A stretch of DNA of 35,743 nucleotides from a virus. Numbering within the stretch: position 1 is the first letter of the stretch; each line of letters begins with the position of its first letter. The stretch covers positions 1 through 35,743 of the IMG/VR virus record IMGVR_UViG_3300031525_000188, one strand, 5' to 3'. The position numbers were made by a program, and so were the translations under genes. The notes beneath the pieces were generated by a model. That model saw only the letters and a list, made by a program, of their open reading frames with translations. It made no database searches and was not told the origin of the DNA. Below are positions 1 to 8,100 of this stretch, in pieces.

Positions 1-4
1 GCGC

Positions 5-229
5 TTGGCCTCGCGCAAGCCGATCACCGTTATCGGCGGTGTGCTGCAGCAGATTACCTCTCCCGATACGATCGATCCATCGATCTTACCGGCTAGCAGC
101 GCATACTTCACGACCGACATACCCGCAGGTACGACGTACGATGTACCGGCGGGTACCTGTGTCGTCTGCTCGGGGCCAGTGACTGCCGAAGGCGCGCTGA
201 CGCTTGAAGGCGAGCTAATGATCCTATAA
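5..229 (+). CDS. small virion-associated protein, possibly 5'-truncated
   Basis: This is a 74-residue protein read from a TTG at the left edge. The frame is still open at base 2, so the true start may lie outside the window. It begins with a short basic stretch and a segment ITVIGGVLQQI, followed by repeated 'PAGT' turns and a C-terminal 'EGALTLEGEL' segment. This is the look of small beta-rich proteins found next to tail fibres or decoration proteins in many phage structural modules. The last base of its stop codon is the first base of the next gene's ATG, indicating translational coupling to the beta-helix protein. Function is unknown; a structural or accessory virion role is inferred from context only. 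Confidence 0.6.
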   Translation: MASRKPITVIGGVLQQITSPDTIDPSILPASSAYFTTDIPAGTTYDVPAGTCVVCSGPVTAEGALTLEGELMIL

Positions 230-2742
230 TGGCCTCCGTACTGACGCTTACCTCGCAAGCTACACCGACCGCGCCGTCGTCCTTGAAGATTTCGATCTAC
301 ATGGACTCGACGACGGGGCTTCCGTATTACATCGATTCAACCGGCGCGACGCATCAATTTGCGTCGGGCTCATTCGTTCAATCGGTCACGGCCGCGAATG
401 GTAATGTCCTCATTACTGGGACCGCAACGAACCCGATCGTCGGGATAAATGGCTCTCCGGCAATCTCGGGCGCGAATATCACCGCGGGGACCATCCCGGA
501 CGCCTCGCTTGTAACGCCCCCCGTGACCTCGGTAAGCGGGACTGGGCCGAACATTACCATTAGCGGCTCGTCCAGTGCTCCCGTCGTTAATCTCGCGGCC
601 GCGCCGACGGTAACTGGCGGTAACATCACCGCCATTCCGGGCGGGAACCTAACATCGGCCAGTGTGACGAATACGCAACTTGCACAGATGGTCGCCAACA
701 CGGTCAAAGGCAACAACACGGGCGCGACTGGTCCGGTGCTCGACCTGACTACCGCACAGTTGACTGCGATGCTGAACCCGGCGACGACCACACTACAGGG
801 TGCGCTGGCCGCGGTCGATAAGCTGTTCCTCTCTAAGTTTGAGAACGCGACGATCATACTCGTTACGGCGAACTCGTATCAAAATCTGAACGTCGATGGG
901 GCGACGGACGACTCTGCGAATCTGAACGCACTGTATGCCGCCGCGCCCTCCGGGAGCGTCTTACTTTGGCCGCCTGGTACGATGGTGCTGTCCAGCGCTA
1001 CGAATCCGTCCATCCCGTCCGGTAAACACTTCCATCATGTCGGCGCTGGCGAATTCAAGACTATATTCCTTAGCACGTCGCAGTCTGCCGACTTCATTAC
1101 GTGCGGCGACTGGCAGCAGACCTTCGAAAATATTTCGTTCAACGGTAATGCGACAACGCTGACAGGTGCGGCGGTTGCGATCCCGACGACCGGCGGCGTG
1201 TCATTACCAATCACCTCGAACGCCTTCATTCCCGGCGCGGGTGGTGCGGGATCGTGTTACGTCAACTGCCAGAACGTATGGACACTTGTAAACTTTACGA
1301 GTTCGACCGCTACGAATCTTGCGGGTTGTACGACGGCTGTCGCGGCGACCACGACGGCAAGCGGGGCAGTCCAGTTCAAGACGGGCGGCTACGCAATCAA
1401 CGGCGGCTCGAACGTGTACATCAATACACGGTTCTGCTCTTTTGCCGCGTGCTATAACGGCATCCTGCATAACGGCACACTCTGCGCGACCATCAATTCG
1501 TCATTCTCTAGCACGGTCAACTTCGACATGCAGTTCAACGGGCCGAACGTGAATTCGATCCTGCACGCCATCGTATGTGATGGCGCACCGGCCGCCGTGT
1601 CTCATTGCGAAGTAAATCAGTGCGGGTCGCTGCTCATTTCAGATTGCGACTGGATTCGCGCCGTCAATAATATGCGTCTTAATCCGACTTCCCCGAATGG
1701 GGTCTTCGGTGTCTACGCGCTTAACACGTACTTCGACACCGCCACCGGCGGTTCGTGCGTGAAGATTCAGGGCACCGGCAATGTGCAGCGTGTCAAGTTC
1801 GTAAATTGCTGGTTGTCATCTTCGACCACGTCGAGCGGTTTCGAATGCGCGTCAACGGCCGCGACCCTGCCGACTGCAATCGACCTTGTCGATTGCGACA
1901 TATACTCGAACGCTGTGAATGGTGTCCTTGTCAATGGATGCCAGGACATCAAGGTTTCGCTATCGCGCATTGCCGGGAACGTCACGGCCGGGGTAAACGC
2001 CACGCCGTCGACCGGCACCGTAACGACGGTCGAATTGATCGGGAACACGATTGGCCCCACGGGCGGTATCGGGGCGAATGGTACCGGGGTGCTGTTTAAT
2101 GCGGGCGCCTTTAACGTACTGGCCCTGACGGGCAACAATGTACGCGGCAATACGACGGCCGCCGTCACGGATAGCAGCACATCGGCCACCGTCAAGAACT
2201 ACTCCCTTAATTCCGGCATGGCGATCACCGGCCGAGGCGCGACGACCGCGCCGCCGATGCGTACCGCGATCAATACGACAGAAACCGTCCTCTGCTCCGC
2301 GCCAGTTGGCCCAGGGTTGTTAGTCGGCACAACTTTGCGGGCGACGCTCCTCGGTACATGTACCGCGTCCGCGGCGGGCACGTCAACGATTACCGTTCGA
2401 GCCGGTACGGCCGGGACTACGGCAGACGCATCCATTGGCACGGCAGCGATAACATCCGCCGCCACCGGCACAACGATTCCGTTCGAACTGCTTCTTACGT
2501 TCACGGTCGAAGCGATTGGGGCGACGGGCTCAATTACTGGCGCACTGCGTATTCTGAATGGTACTTCTGCGACAACCGGCATCACCGGTATCGTCGTCGC
2601 CCAAGTCTTCAATTTGGTTTTAACAACTACCGCGACCCTGGTGACGAATCAGGCCAACATCATTTCCATTACTTACAAGTCGAGCGCGACGACTTGTACC
2701 TGCACCTTCGCGAATGCTATACTGGAAACAATCTGCCAGTAA
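229..2742 (+). CDS. tailspike/tail-fibre-like protein with beta-helix domain
   Basis: An 837-residue protein. The N-terminal part (about residues 1-210) is low-complexity, rich in Gly/Thr/Ala/Asn, with repeated 'PxVxGGNIT' turns and a 'VKGNNTGATGP...DLTTAQL' segment common in phage tail-fibre stalks. From about residue 220 comes 'NVDGATDDSANLNALYAAAPSGSVLLWPPG', the typical entry into a pectate-lyase-type right-handed beta-helix (about 220-640), and then a beta-rich C-terminal domain. These folds form trimeric spikes that bind or degrade surface polysaccharide. No catalytic residues can be assigned. It is unusual that it lies upstream of the tape measure rather than after the baseplate genes; a capsid fibre or neck whisker is an alternative. 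ATG start overlaps the preceding stop. Confidence 0.75.
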   Translation: MASVLTLTSQATPTAPSSLKISIYMDSTTGLPYYIDSTGATHQFASGSFVQSVTAANGNVLITGTATNPIVGINGSPAISGANITAGTIPDASLVTPPVTSVSGTGPNITISGSSSAPVVNLAAAPTVTGGNITAIPGGNLTSASVTNTQLAQMVANTVKGNNTGATGPVLDLTTAQLTAMLNPATTTLQGALAAVDKLFLSKFENATIILVTANSYQNLNVDGATDDSANLNALYAAAPSGSVLLWPPGTMVLSSATNPSIPSGKHFHHVGAGEFKTIFLSTSQSADFITCGDWQQTFENISFNGNATTLTGAAVAIPTTGGVSLPITSNAFIPGAGGAGSCYVNCQNVWTLVNFTSSTATNLAGCTTAVAATTTASGAVQFKTGGYAINGGSNVYINTRFCSFAACYNGILHNGTLCATINSSFSSTVNFDMQFNGPNVNSILHAIVCDGAPAAVSHCEVNQCGSLLISDCDWIRAVNNMRLNPTSPNGVFGVYALNTYFDTATGGSCVKIQGTGNVQRVKFVNCWLSSSTTSSGFECASTAATLPTAIDLVDCDIYSNAVNGVLVNGCQDIKVSLSRIAGNVTAGVNATPSTGTVTTVELIGNTIGPTGGIGANGTGVLFNAGAFNVLALTGNNVRGNTTAAVTDSSTSATVKNYSLNSGMAITGRGATTAPPMRTAINTTETVLCSAPVGPGLLVGTTLRATLLGTCTASAAGTSTITVRAGTAGTTADASIGTAAITSAATGTTIPFELLLTFTVEAIGATGSITGALRILNGTSATTGITGIVVAQVFNLVLTTTATLVTNQANIISITYKSSATTCTCTFANAILETICQ

Positions 2743-2747
2743 GGACC

Positions 2748-3140
2748 ATGATGCTAGAATTTAAAGCGACCCCGACAGCCGCTGGAATGGCCTGCTCCGT
2801 TACCGGCGTCACCCCATTCACATATGTCGAAGTCCGGTTTCAGAACCTGTCGAACGGTTCGGGTGCCGTGCGCACCGCGAAATCCGATGGGCTCGGCGAA
2901 GCGGCGATCGACTTCCCCGCCTTCACGCGCGATTACGGCGTCCATGTCCTAGCGGGCGCGGGTGCTTATGTGAATGGGGTGACACCGATAGTGGATCGGC
3001 TCACGTATGCGGCCGACCAGCCTACGGACGGCAGTCTCGTGCTGCAGTCCACCGCCGCGGCACCGCCGACCCCTACCCCCAACGTGGGCACCGTCACCTT
3101 CATCACTCCTGACCCGGCTCCGGCAGAGGACCTCATCTAA
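2748..3140 (+). CDS. small hypothetical virion protein
   Basis: A 130-residue protein beginning Met-Met-Leu at 2748, six bases after the preceding stop; a longer open frame upstream merely overlaps the tailspike gene. The sequence has alternating hydrophobic residues and Gly/Ala, consistent with a beta-sandwich, and ends in a Pro/Thr-rich tail (about residues 100-130). Its stop codon shares a base with the ATG of the Ig-like gene downstream, so the three genes 229-3514 appear to be one coupled unit. No family is recognised; by position it may be a decoration or fibre-associated protein. Confidence 0.65.
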   Translation: MMLEFKATPTAAGMACSVTGVTPFTYVEVRFQNLSNGSGAVRTAKSDGLGEAAIDFPAFTRDYGVHVLAGAGAYVNGVTPIVDRLTYAADQPTDGSLVLQSTAAAPPTPTPNVGTVTFITPDPAPAEDLI

Positions 3141-3514
3141 TGGCATTAACTCTCGGTATTTCCATTGTCCACGACACCGCAAAGGCGGGTACCGTAGGCA
3201 TCGACACCATCGTAACGGCGGCCGGTACGGCCCCTTACACGTATCAGTGGTATCGTGCCGCTGGGACATCGATCACGCCCGGATCGGGTAATCTCGTGGC
3301 AGGCCAGACTCAGGCATCGTACGCGGGCCGTGGTGAGCCCACAGGGCTACAAACCTACGCCTGTATCGTAACGGACTCCGCCGCGGCGACCTCGACTGCC
3401 CAGGTTACGCTCCGCGTCCGCGACTCGAACAACGATACGCAGGACCTGTCCCGGTTCAACGCGCTCCCGAACACGAACGCGCAGATTCCTGACTCCGCCC
3501 TCGGCGAAGGCTAA
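3140..3514 (+). CDS. Ig-like domain virion protein
   Basis: A 124-residue protein containing a segment 'PYTYQWYRAAGTSITPG' and later 'LQTYACIVTDSAAATSTAQVTL', the W-then-Y-x-C pattern of a bacterial/phage Ig-like fold (about residues 10-95). A polar C-terminal tail follows. Phage Ig-like domains usually decorate capsids or tails and are thought to give weak binding to carbohydrates or mucus. It is the last gene of the first rightward block, followed 13 bases later by a strong terminator hairpin. The exact virion location cannot be told from sequence. Confidence 0.7.
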   Translation: MALTLGISIVHDTAKAGTVGIDTIVTAAGTAPYTYQWYRAAGTSITPGSGNLVAGQTQASYAGRGEPTGLQTYACIVTDSAAATSTAQVTLRVRDSNNDTQDLSRFNALPNTNAQIPDSALGEG

Positions 3515-3527
3515 GCATTCATTTAGC

Positions 3528-3561
3528 AAGAAGACCCCGGGGGACAACCCGGGGTCTTCTT
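3528..3561. terminator. strong bidirectional intrinsic terminator
   Basis: Perfect 14-bp inverted repeat: AAGAAGACCCCGGG at 3528-3541 and its complement at 3548-3561, with a 6-base loop. The A-rich left flank and T-rich right end let it work on both strands. It separates the rightward block ending at 3514 from the leftward gene ending at 3603. Confidence 0.9.
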
Positions 3562-3566
3562 CATCT

Positions 3567-3600
3567 TGGCAGACCAGGCGGGAGTCGAACCCGCCCCCGG
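3567..3600 (-). other. tRNA 3'-end fragment (T-arm, acceptor 3' strand, CCA)
   Basis: Read on the minus strand, this holds a 5-bp T-stem with a 7-base loop (GCGGG-TTCGACT-CCCGC), then CTGGTCT, G and CCA: the complete 3' end of a tRNA including an encoded CCA. The matching 5' acceptor strand (AGACCAG) is not found within about 100 bases upstream, where the coding sequence of the 3603-3893 gene lies instead. So this is a partial tRNA, directly after that gene's stop codon and before the terminator. It may be an attachment-site core left by integration into a host tRNA gene, or a recombination remnant. Confidence 0.6.
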
Positions 3601-3602
3601 AA

Positions 3603-3893
3603 TTAGCCTCCGAGCTTCGTGGCCTCGGTATGGAGCGCAGCATCCACGACGGCGAACAGCGCCGCTTCCTCGCCACCGAGGAACGTGATGATCTGCGGGC
3701 CTGCGCCCTTGATCGATCCCTGAAGGAACGGATACAGGGCCGGGAAGTCCTTCTGGACCAGCGCGAGCACCGTTGACTCGACTAGGCTAGAGATGCTGAG
3801 ATTTTCACCCGCCGCTAGGGCGAGGATGGCGGTCTTGTTCGCGTCGACATATGCGACTAACGCATCTGCGAGCGAACCGATGGGGGAACTCAT
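3603..3893 (-). CDS. hypothetical small helical protein, isolated leftward gene
   Basis: A 96-residue protein made mostly of hydrophobic/amphipathic helices (for example 'ILALAAGENL', 'PQIITFLGGEEAALFAVVDAAL'). A purine-rich ribosome-binding site (AAAGAGG) stands 8 bases before its ATG. It is the only leftward gene inside the rightward structural region, sits between two rightward blocks and ends toward the shared terminator at 3528-3561. That placement is typical of an independently transcribed late insertion or a structural gene in reverse order. No family is recognised. Its helices could form a small bundle; a clear single membrane span is not evident. Confidence 0.65.
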   Translation of the reverse strand: MSSPIGSLADALVAYVDANKTAILALAAGENLSISSLVESTVLALVQKDFPALYPFLQGSIKGAGPQIITFLGGEEAALFAVVDAALHTEATKLGG

Positions 3894-4167
3894 TGTTTAG
3901 GCCTCTTTCGAAAGGAGCGCGTTACTTTTACGCTCTTCGATTTTACCATTCTCATCGCATTTGCAGTTAGGACCGCGCTTGCGTGGAGGATCACAAGGTT
4001 CGACTTCCTTCCGCGAACCGGAGCCGGACGTATCGACGGTTCGGAGTGTGGTGGGCATACATCATTCCTTTACGGTCGCCGCACTATGCCGCGACTTCGT
4101 ACCCCCAGTATAGTTTAAACAGCGCAACACCTGTTAGCGCGCCCTCTTTCGAAGAAGGATTTTCCAT
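3894..4167. other. divergent intergenic region
   Basis: This gap separates the leftward gene at 3603-3893 from the rightward tail block starting at 4168, so it should hold promoters for both. A 10-bp palindrome CTTTCGAAAG lies at about 3905-3914, and a similar CTCTTTCGAA occurs again near 4143 just before the ribosome-binding site of the tail chaperone gene. A TATAGT at 4109-4114 could be a -10 box but has no convincing -35 partner. A GTG-initiated 62-codon frame here lacks a ribosome-binding site and is not called. Confidence 0.4.
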
Positions 4168-4746
4168 TTGAACACTACCGCCTCCCCGGCAGTCCTACCG
4201 GCCGACCAGTCTCCCGATCGACCGTATCCCGGTGCCGGACCGTCCAACCCCTCCGCACAGAAGAATGAGGAACGGGTCTGGAAGATGTTCACCCCGCCAG
4301 AAGCGATTAACGTCATCAAAGCTCGATCCGAACTGGTAACGATCGGAAGCGGGCCAGAAGCCCGCGAAGTTACCATTCGACCGCTGTCACCGCGCCAATT
4401 ATTGAACGCATATCAGCTAATCTCGCAACTCCTCGTCCCGCTTGTCGAGAACCTGAGGCCTGGCCAGGATGTCAGTCTCGGTGCGATCCTCGGAGCGCTC
4501 GGTCCGAACATCGATAAAGTGCCGGAACTCATTCATGTGATCCTCTCGCGCGGCAACGACATTTCGCTCGATTGGATTAATGACAAGCTCGACGTGCTGC
4601 TCGACCTGCAACTCATCCTCCCGATCTTCCTCCGTCAGAACGGCTTGGAGAAACTGTTCTCCCCAAAAGAGCCAAGTCCGGTCGGCCGGACATCGCAAGA
4701 AGGCCCGACGCGCGACAGCAATACGGCCGAGCAGACGGCGGTATAA
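4168..4746 (+). CDS. tail assembly chaperone, short form (lambda G-like)
   Basis: A 192-residue protein read from TTG at 4168, with AAGGA eight bases upstream. Its place directly before the tape-measure gene, and a second overlapping frame reached by a -1 shift, identify it as the short tail assembly chaperone. The N-terminus (1-40) is Pro-rich and probably disordered. The middle is helical ('PLSPRQLLNAYQLISQLLVPLVENL', 'IDKVPELIHVILSRGNDISLDWINDKLDVLLDLQLIL'). The family coats the tape-measure protein while the tail tube polymerises. The slippery codons Ser-Pro-Lys at 4660-4668 lie near the C-terminus, as expected. Confidence 0.8.
   Translation: MNTTASPAVLPADQSPDRPYPGAGPSNPSAQKNEERVWKMFTPPEAINVIKARSELVTIGSGPEAREVTIRPLSPRQLLNAYQLISQLLVPLVENLRPGQDVSLGAILGALGPNIDKVPELIHVILSRGNDISLDWINDKLDVLLDLQLILPIFLRQNGLEKLFSPKEPSPVGRTSQEGPTRDSNTAEQTAV
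4662..4668 (+). promoter_or_regulatory. -1 ribosomal frameshift slippery site CCCAAAA
   Basis: The zero-frame codons TCC-CCA-AAA-GAG contain the heptamer C-CCA-AAA, a standard X-XXY-YYZ slippery site. Slipping back one base re-pairs both tRNAs with CCC and AAA and enters the overlapping frame, which is open through 5102. Position and direction match the conserved frameshift in siphovirus tail chaperone genes. Confidence 0.85.
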
Positions 4747-5102
4747 TCGATGTCGTCGGCTTTGTCTGCAAGCATTTCGGATGGACCGACACATACGTCT
4801 GGGATGACATTACATTCGCACAACTGCTCCTTTACTGCGAACAAATGCAGACACAGCAACGCGCCGAGGCGGGCGTTCGCGAGATTATCATCGGATATGT
4901 CGGGCATGAAGATGACGCCGATCTAAACGCCGGTGCGCAAACACTGACTGACGTGCTGGGCGCGTTCGAAGGTGTTGCAATCGAATCGACCGTCGAGAAC
5001 CTGCCAGAAGAGATTCGTGCGGTGTACCTCGCGGAGATGATGCGATTGAAGACTGGTGAAATTCGCAAGTCTGCGGACTTCCGTACAAGAGAGGGAATCT
5101 AA
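4668..5102 (+). CDS. tail assembly chaperone, frameshift extension (lambda T-like part of GT)
   Basis: This frame is entered by -1 slippage at 4662-4668 and adds 144 residues to the first 167 of the chaperone, giving a fusion of about 311 residues. After a basic linker it reads 'IIDVVGFVCKHFGWTDTYVWDDITFAQLLLYCEQM', which is characteristic of the second tail chaperone of many siphoviruses. It has no start codon of its own before an internal ATG at 4845, and the conserved segment lies upstream of that ATG. This supports expression by frameshifting rather than independent initiation. It ends nine bases before the tape-measure start. Confidence 0.85.
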   Translation, partial: RAKSGRPDIARRPDARQQYGRADGGIIDVVGFVCKHFGWTDTYVWDDITFAQLLLYCEQMQTQQRAEAGVREIIIGYVGHEDDADLNAGAQTLTDVLGAFEGVAIESTVENLPEEIRAVYLAEMMRLKTGEIRKSADFRTREGI

Positions 5103-5111
5103 ACAACCAAA

Positions 5112-8100
5112 GTGGCCGACGCTGAAATCTCCATAGTAGCTGAGCTAGTTAGCAAAGTTGATTCTGCCGTCGAAGGCTTCAATCAAGTTGCTAACTCGCT
5201 TCAGTCTGCTTTGGACCAGATGCGCGATCAGGTAAATGCGGCGTGGGATAACATCGGCGACGATATGAAGGATCACGCCGGTAACGTCGCGGAAGCCGCC
5301 GGTGACACTGCCGCCGATGAATTCGGCGAGGCATTCGGCGGCGGCATCGCCGCTGCTGTCTCCGCGGCGATGTTGGACTTCGTTGACAAAGTCAAGAATG
5401 CAGTAGACGAAACCGCTGTGTACGCTAATCGGCTCTCGTCACTCAAGATCGAAACCGGCGACAGCGAAGCTAACCTGCAGAAGCTGCAATACGCCTTCGC
5501 ATCGGTCGGTGTAAGCTCCGATTCCGCCGGTGCGCTGTTCGCCCGATTCCAACGCGCCATTTCATCGGCAGCGGACCAGCATAATGGGCGATCGATCTTG
5601 GAACGCATGGGGCTCGACCCCAAGCAGATGCGGACGCAGGACATCACGACGAATCTGGCGTTGGTGTCCGATAAGATTTCCAACCTGAAGGAAGCCTCGC
5701 AGAAGTCCGCTGCCGCAGTAGCGCTGTTCGGACGTGCTGGTTATTCATTGCTGCCCGCGCTAGATCAGGGCGGCAAAGCGTTGAAGGAAATGGCAGCGCA
5801 GGCCGAAGCGGCAGGCGTCATTCTCCCACAGGAAATGCTCGATCGCTTCGATGCCCTGCATTCGAAAACCGATGAGTTAGAAGACACCGCTAAGGCGTTC
5901 TATGCGCGATTCGCAGCGCCGTTTGTAAACGCGTTCCTCGCAATTGACACCGCAGTTCAACACTTCATGGCGAGCTTTCGTGACATATCAGATAGTTCGC
6001 GGCTTGGAATTGTATTTGGCGCTCTGGGCGCAGGCGTGCTATTAGCCGAGCATGCCTTTGCAGCACTTTCAGAGACCCTGACGTTCTTAAAGCCATTCGA
6101 GAAGCTATTCACCGCCTGGGCTCCAGGTCTCAACATTGTCATTATCGCGGTAGGTATACTCGCCCAGCTATTTTCACGCGACATCGGCGGCATACGTGCG
6201 CTATTCGAGCACCTCGGTACGATCATTGTCAAAGTCGCGACGGACATCGGAACCGCATTTAATCAGTATGTAGCGCCTGCACTTAGCGATCTGCTCGACG
6301 CTTTCGGCCCGCTTATCCAAATCGTGACAGACCTAACTGGCGCAGCGGTAAATAACAAAAAGGCCTGGTCCGATTTCAAAGTTGTCGTGGCCGACATTGC
6401 GAAAGTAATTCGCAATGTCGTTGAAGCGGTCGCCGACGTTATTAAGAACTTCGACAAACTCAAAGGCGCGCTGATTGCGCTCGGGACTGTATGGCTCGCG
6501 CTTAATGCGGGGGCCGTCGCCGAGTTCATTATAGGGCTCATCGTATCAATCCCCAACGCAATCGAGGCGACAATCGCGGCCTTCACGGCGCTTCGTACAA
6601 GCGCTATCGCGACATTTGCCGCAATCGCAGCGGGCGAGGATGTCGTATTTCCACCAATGCTGCTTTGGCAAGCACTTATATTACTTATCGGCGGCGCGCT
6701 TGCCATTCTCGCCACACATTGGGATGACGTGAACCGCGGTGCCCAGCGCGTGATTTACAACATACTCGGTTGGCTCGCGACGCTGCTCTCGTTCATTGGT
6801 CAGTGTGTAAAAGCGCTAGCCGATGTAATCGCGAAGGTCCCCGGCCTAAATGGGGTGGCGGAAGCTGTGCGCGGTATCGGAAACGCAGCCGAAACGGCTG
6901 CGACCTTCGCGCAGAAGTTGGCCGATGGCCTGAAGAAGATTGCCGAGGCGAAGCACGATACTAGCGAAGCGGACTTCAGGAACCACGAGAACTGGGACCC
7001 CAGCTTGGGGCCAAAGCCGGATGCCAAGCCGGATGTCAGCGGAGATGCAGGGCTTGGTCCGGTACCTGCCTCCAAAAGCGGCAGCGGCGAAGCAACGACA
7101 GAGGCCATCGAGAAGATCAAGAACTCGCTGCAGCCCCTTAAGGATGCAATCGCGCAAACTGAATATCAAATTGCGCGCCTGTCCTCCGAGTACAAATTAC
7201 TCGGAGACATCAATACGCCGAAACGACTCGCGGAAGCCGAAGCGAACCTAGCGCAGCAGGTGCGGCAAACCAATCGCGAGCGCATTGAGCAGATCGCGCT
7301 CGCGAAGGCGGCCGACGCAGGCTCGCGTAAACTCAAAGGCCTGGCGGCGGGTGACTCTGACCAGAAGACGAAGCGTGATTACCAACGTGCTGGCGTTGAG
7401 ATGGAAGCAGAGGCTAATTCAGCGCGCCTCAAAGCTCTCGACATGCAGAACAAGATGGTCGAGCTTAAGAAACAAGAGCAGTCCATCCGCGCCGAGGAGC
7501 TTAACAAGGAAGAAGACAAGGCAAAGACCTACGCGACGCAGATTGCTATCCTTGAGAAGATTATCAATCTCGGTAAGCGAGGTAAGGTCACCGCGGAAGA
7601 TGCCCTTGCGGCCGAACAAAAGAAGATTGAGATTCTCAAAGCGCAGGCTGAGTACGTCGAGAAAATGGCGAATGCGCATCTCACGACTCAAGAGAACACG
7701 ATTACGGCCGGTAAGACGGCGCGCGATACTCAAGTAACTGGCCCCGATCCGACCGGCGCTATTGCCTATGCTAAGGAACTCGCGGACGCCGAAGATGAAG
7801 TAACGCTCGCCACGCTGAAGGAGACCTCGGCCAAGAACGCCGTGATCGCCGCCCAGCAACAAGTGGCGGCTGCGGCGCATAGCACAGAAGAGAAGCGCAA
7901 CGCCGCCGCGATCGCGCTCGTAGATGCGGAGAACAACCAGCAGACCGCAACGAATGCGCTGACGGCGGCGCAGCAGCAGCTGCTAAACAAACAGCTTCAG
8001 ACCGACGCTTCGGTTATCAAGGTCCGTGAGGGCTTTGTCGCGCTTGCGCAACAGGCGGTCGGCCCGCTGTTCGGAGCGTTCCAAGCGATTATCAATGGCG

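Noticed and set aside
378-857. 159-codon frame on the minus strand inside the tailspike gene
   Set aside because: It lies wholly opposite a well-supported gene, has no ribosome-binding site and a composition mirroring the other strand; similar mirror frames (1767-2195, 2199-2612) share this.
3567-3645. Complete tRNA gene on the minus strand
   Set aside because: Only the T-arm and acceptor 3' strand are convincing. A CGGA/TCCG stem with a 7-base loop upstream mimics an anticodon arm but lacks U33, leaves too short a variable region, and no acceptor 5' strand exists.
3983-4171. 62-codon GTG frame before the tail chaperone gene
   Set aside because: No ribosome-binding site, unlikely amino-acid make-up and overlap with the true chaperone start signal.
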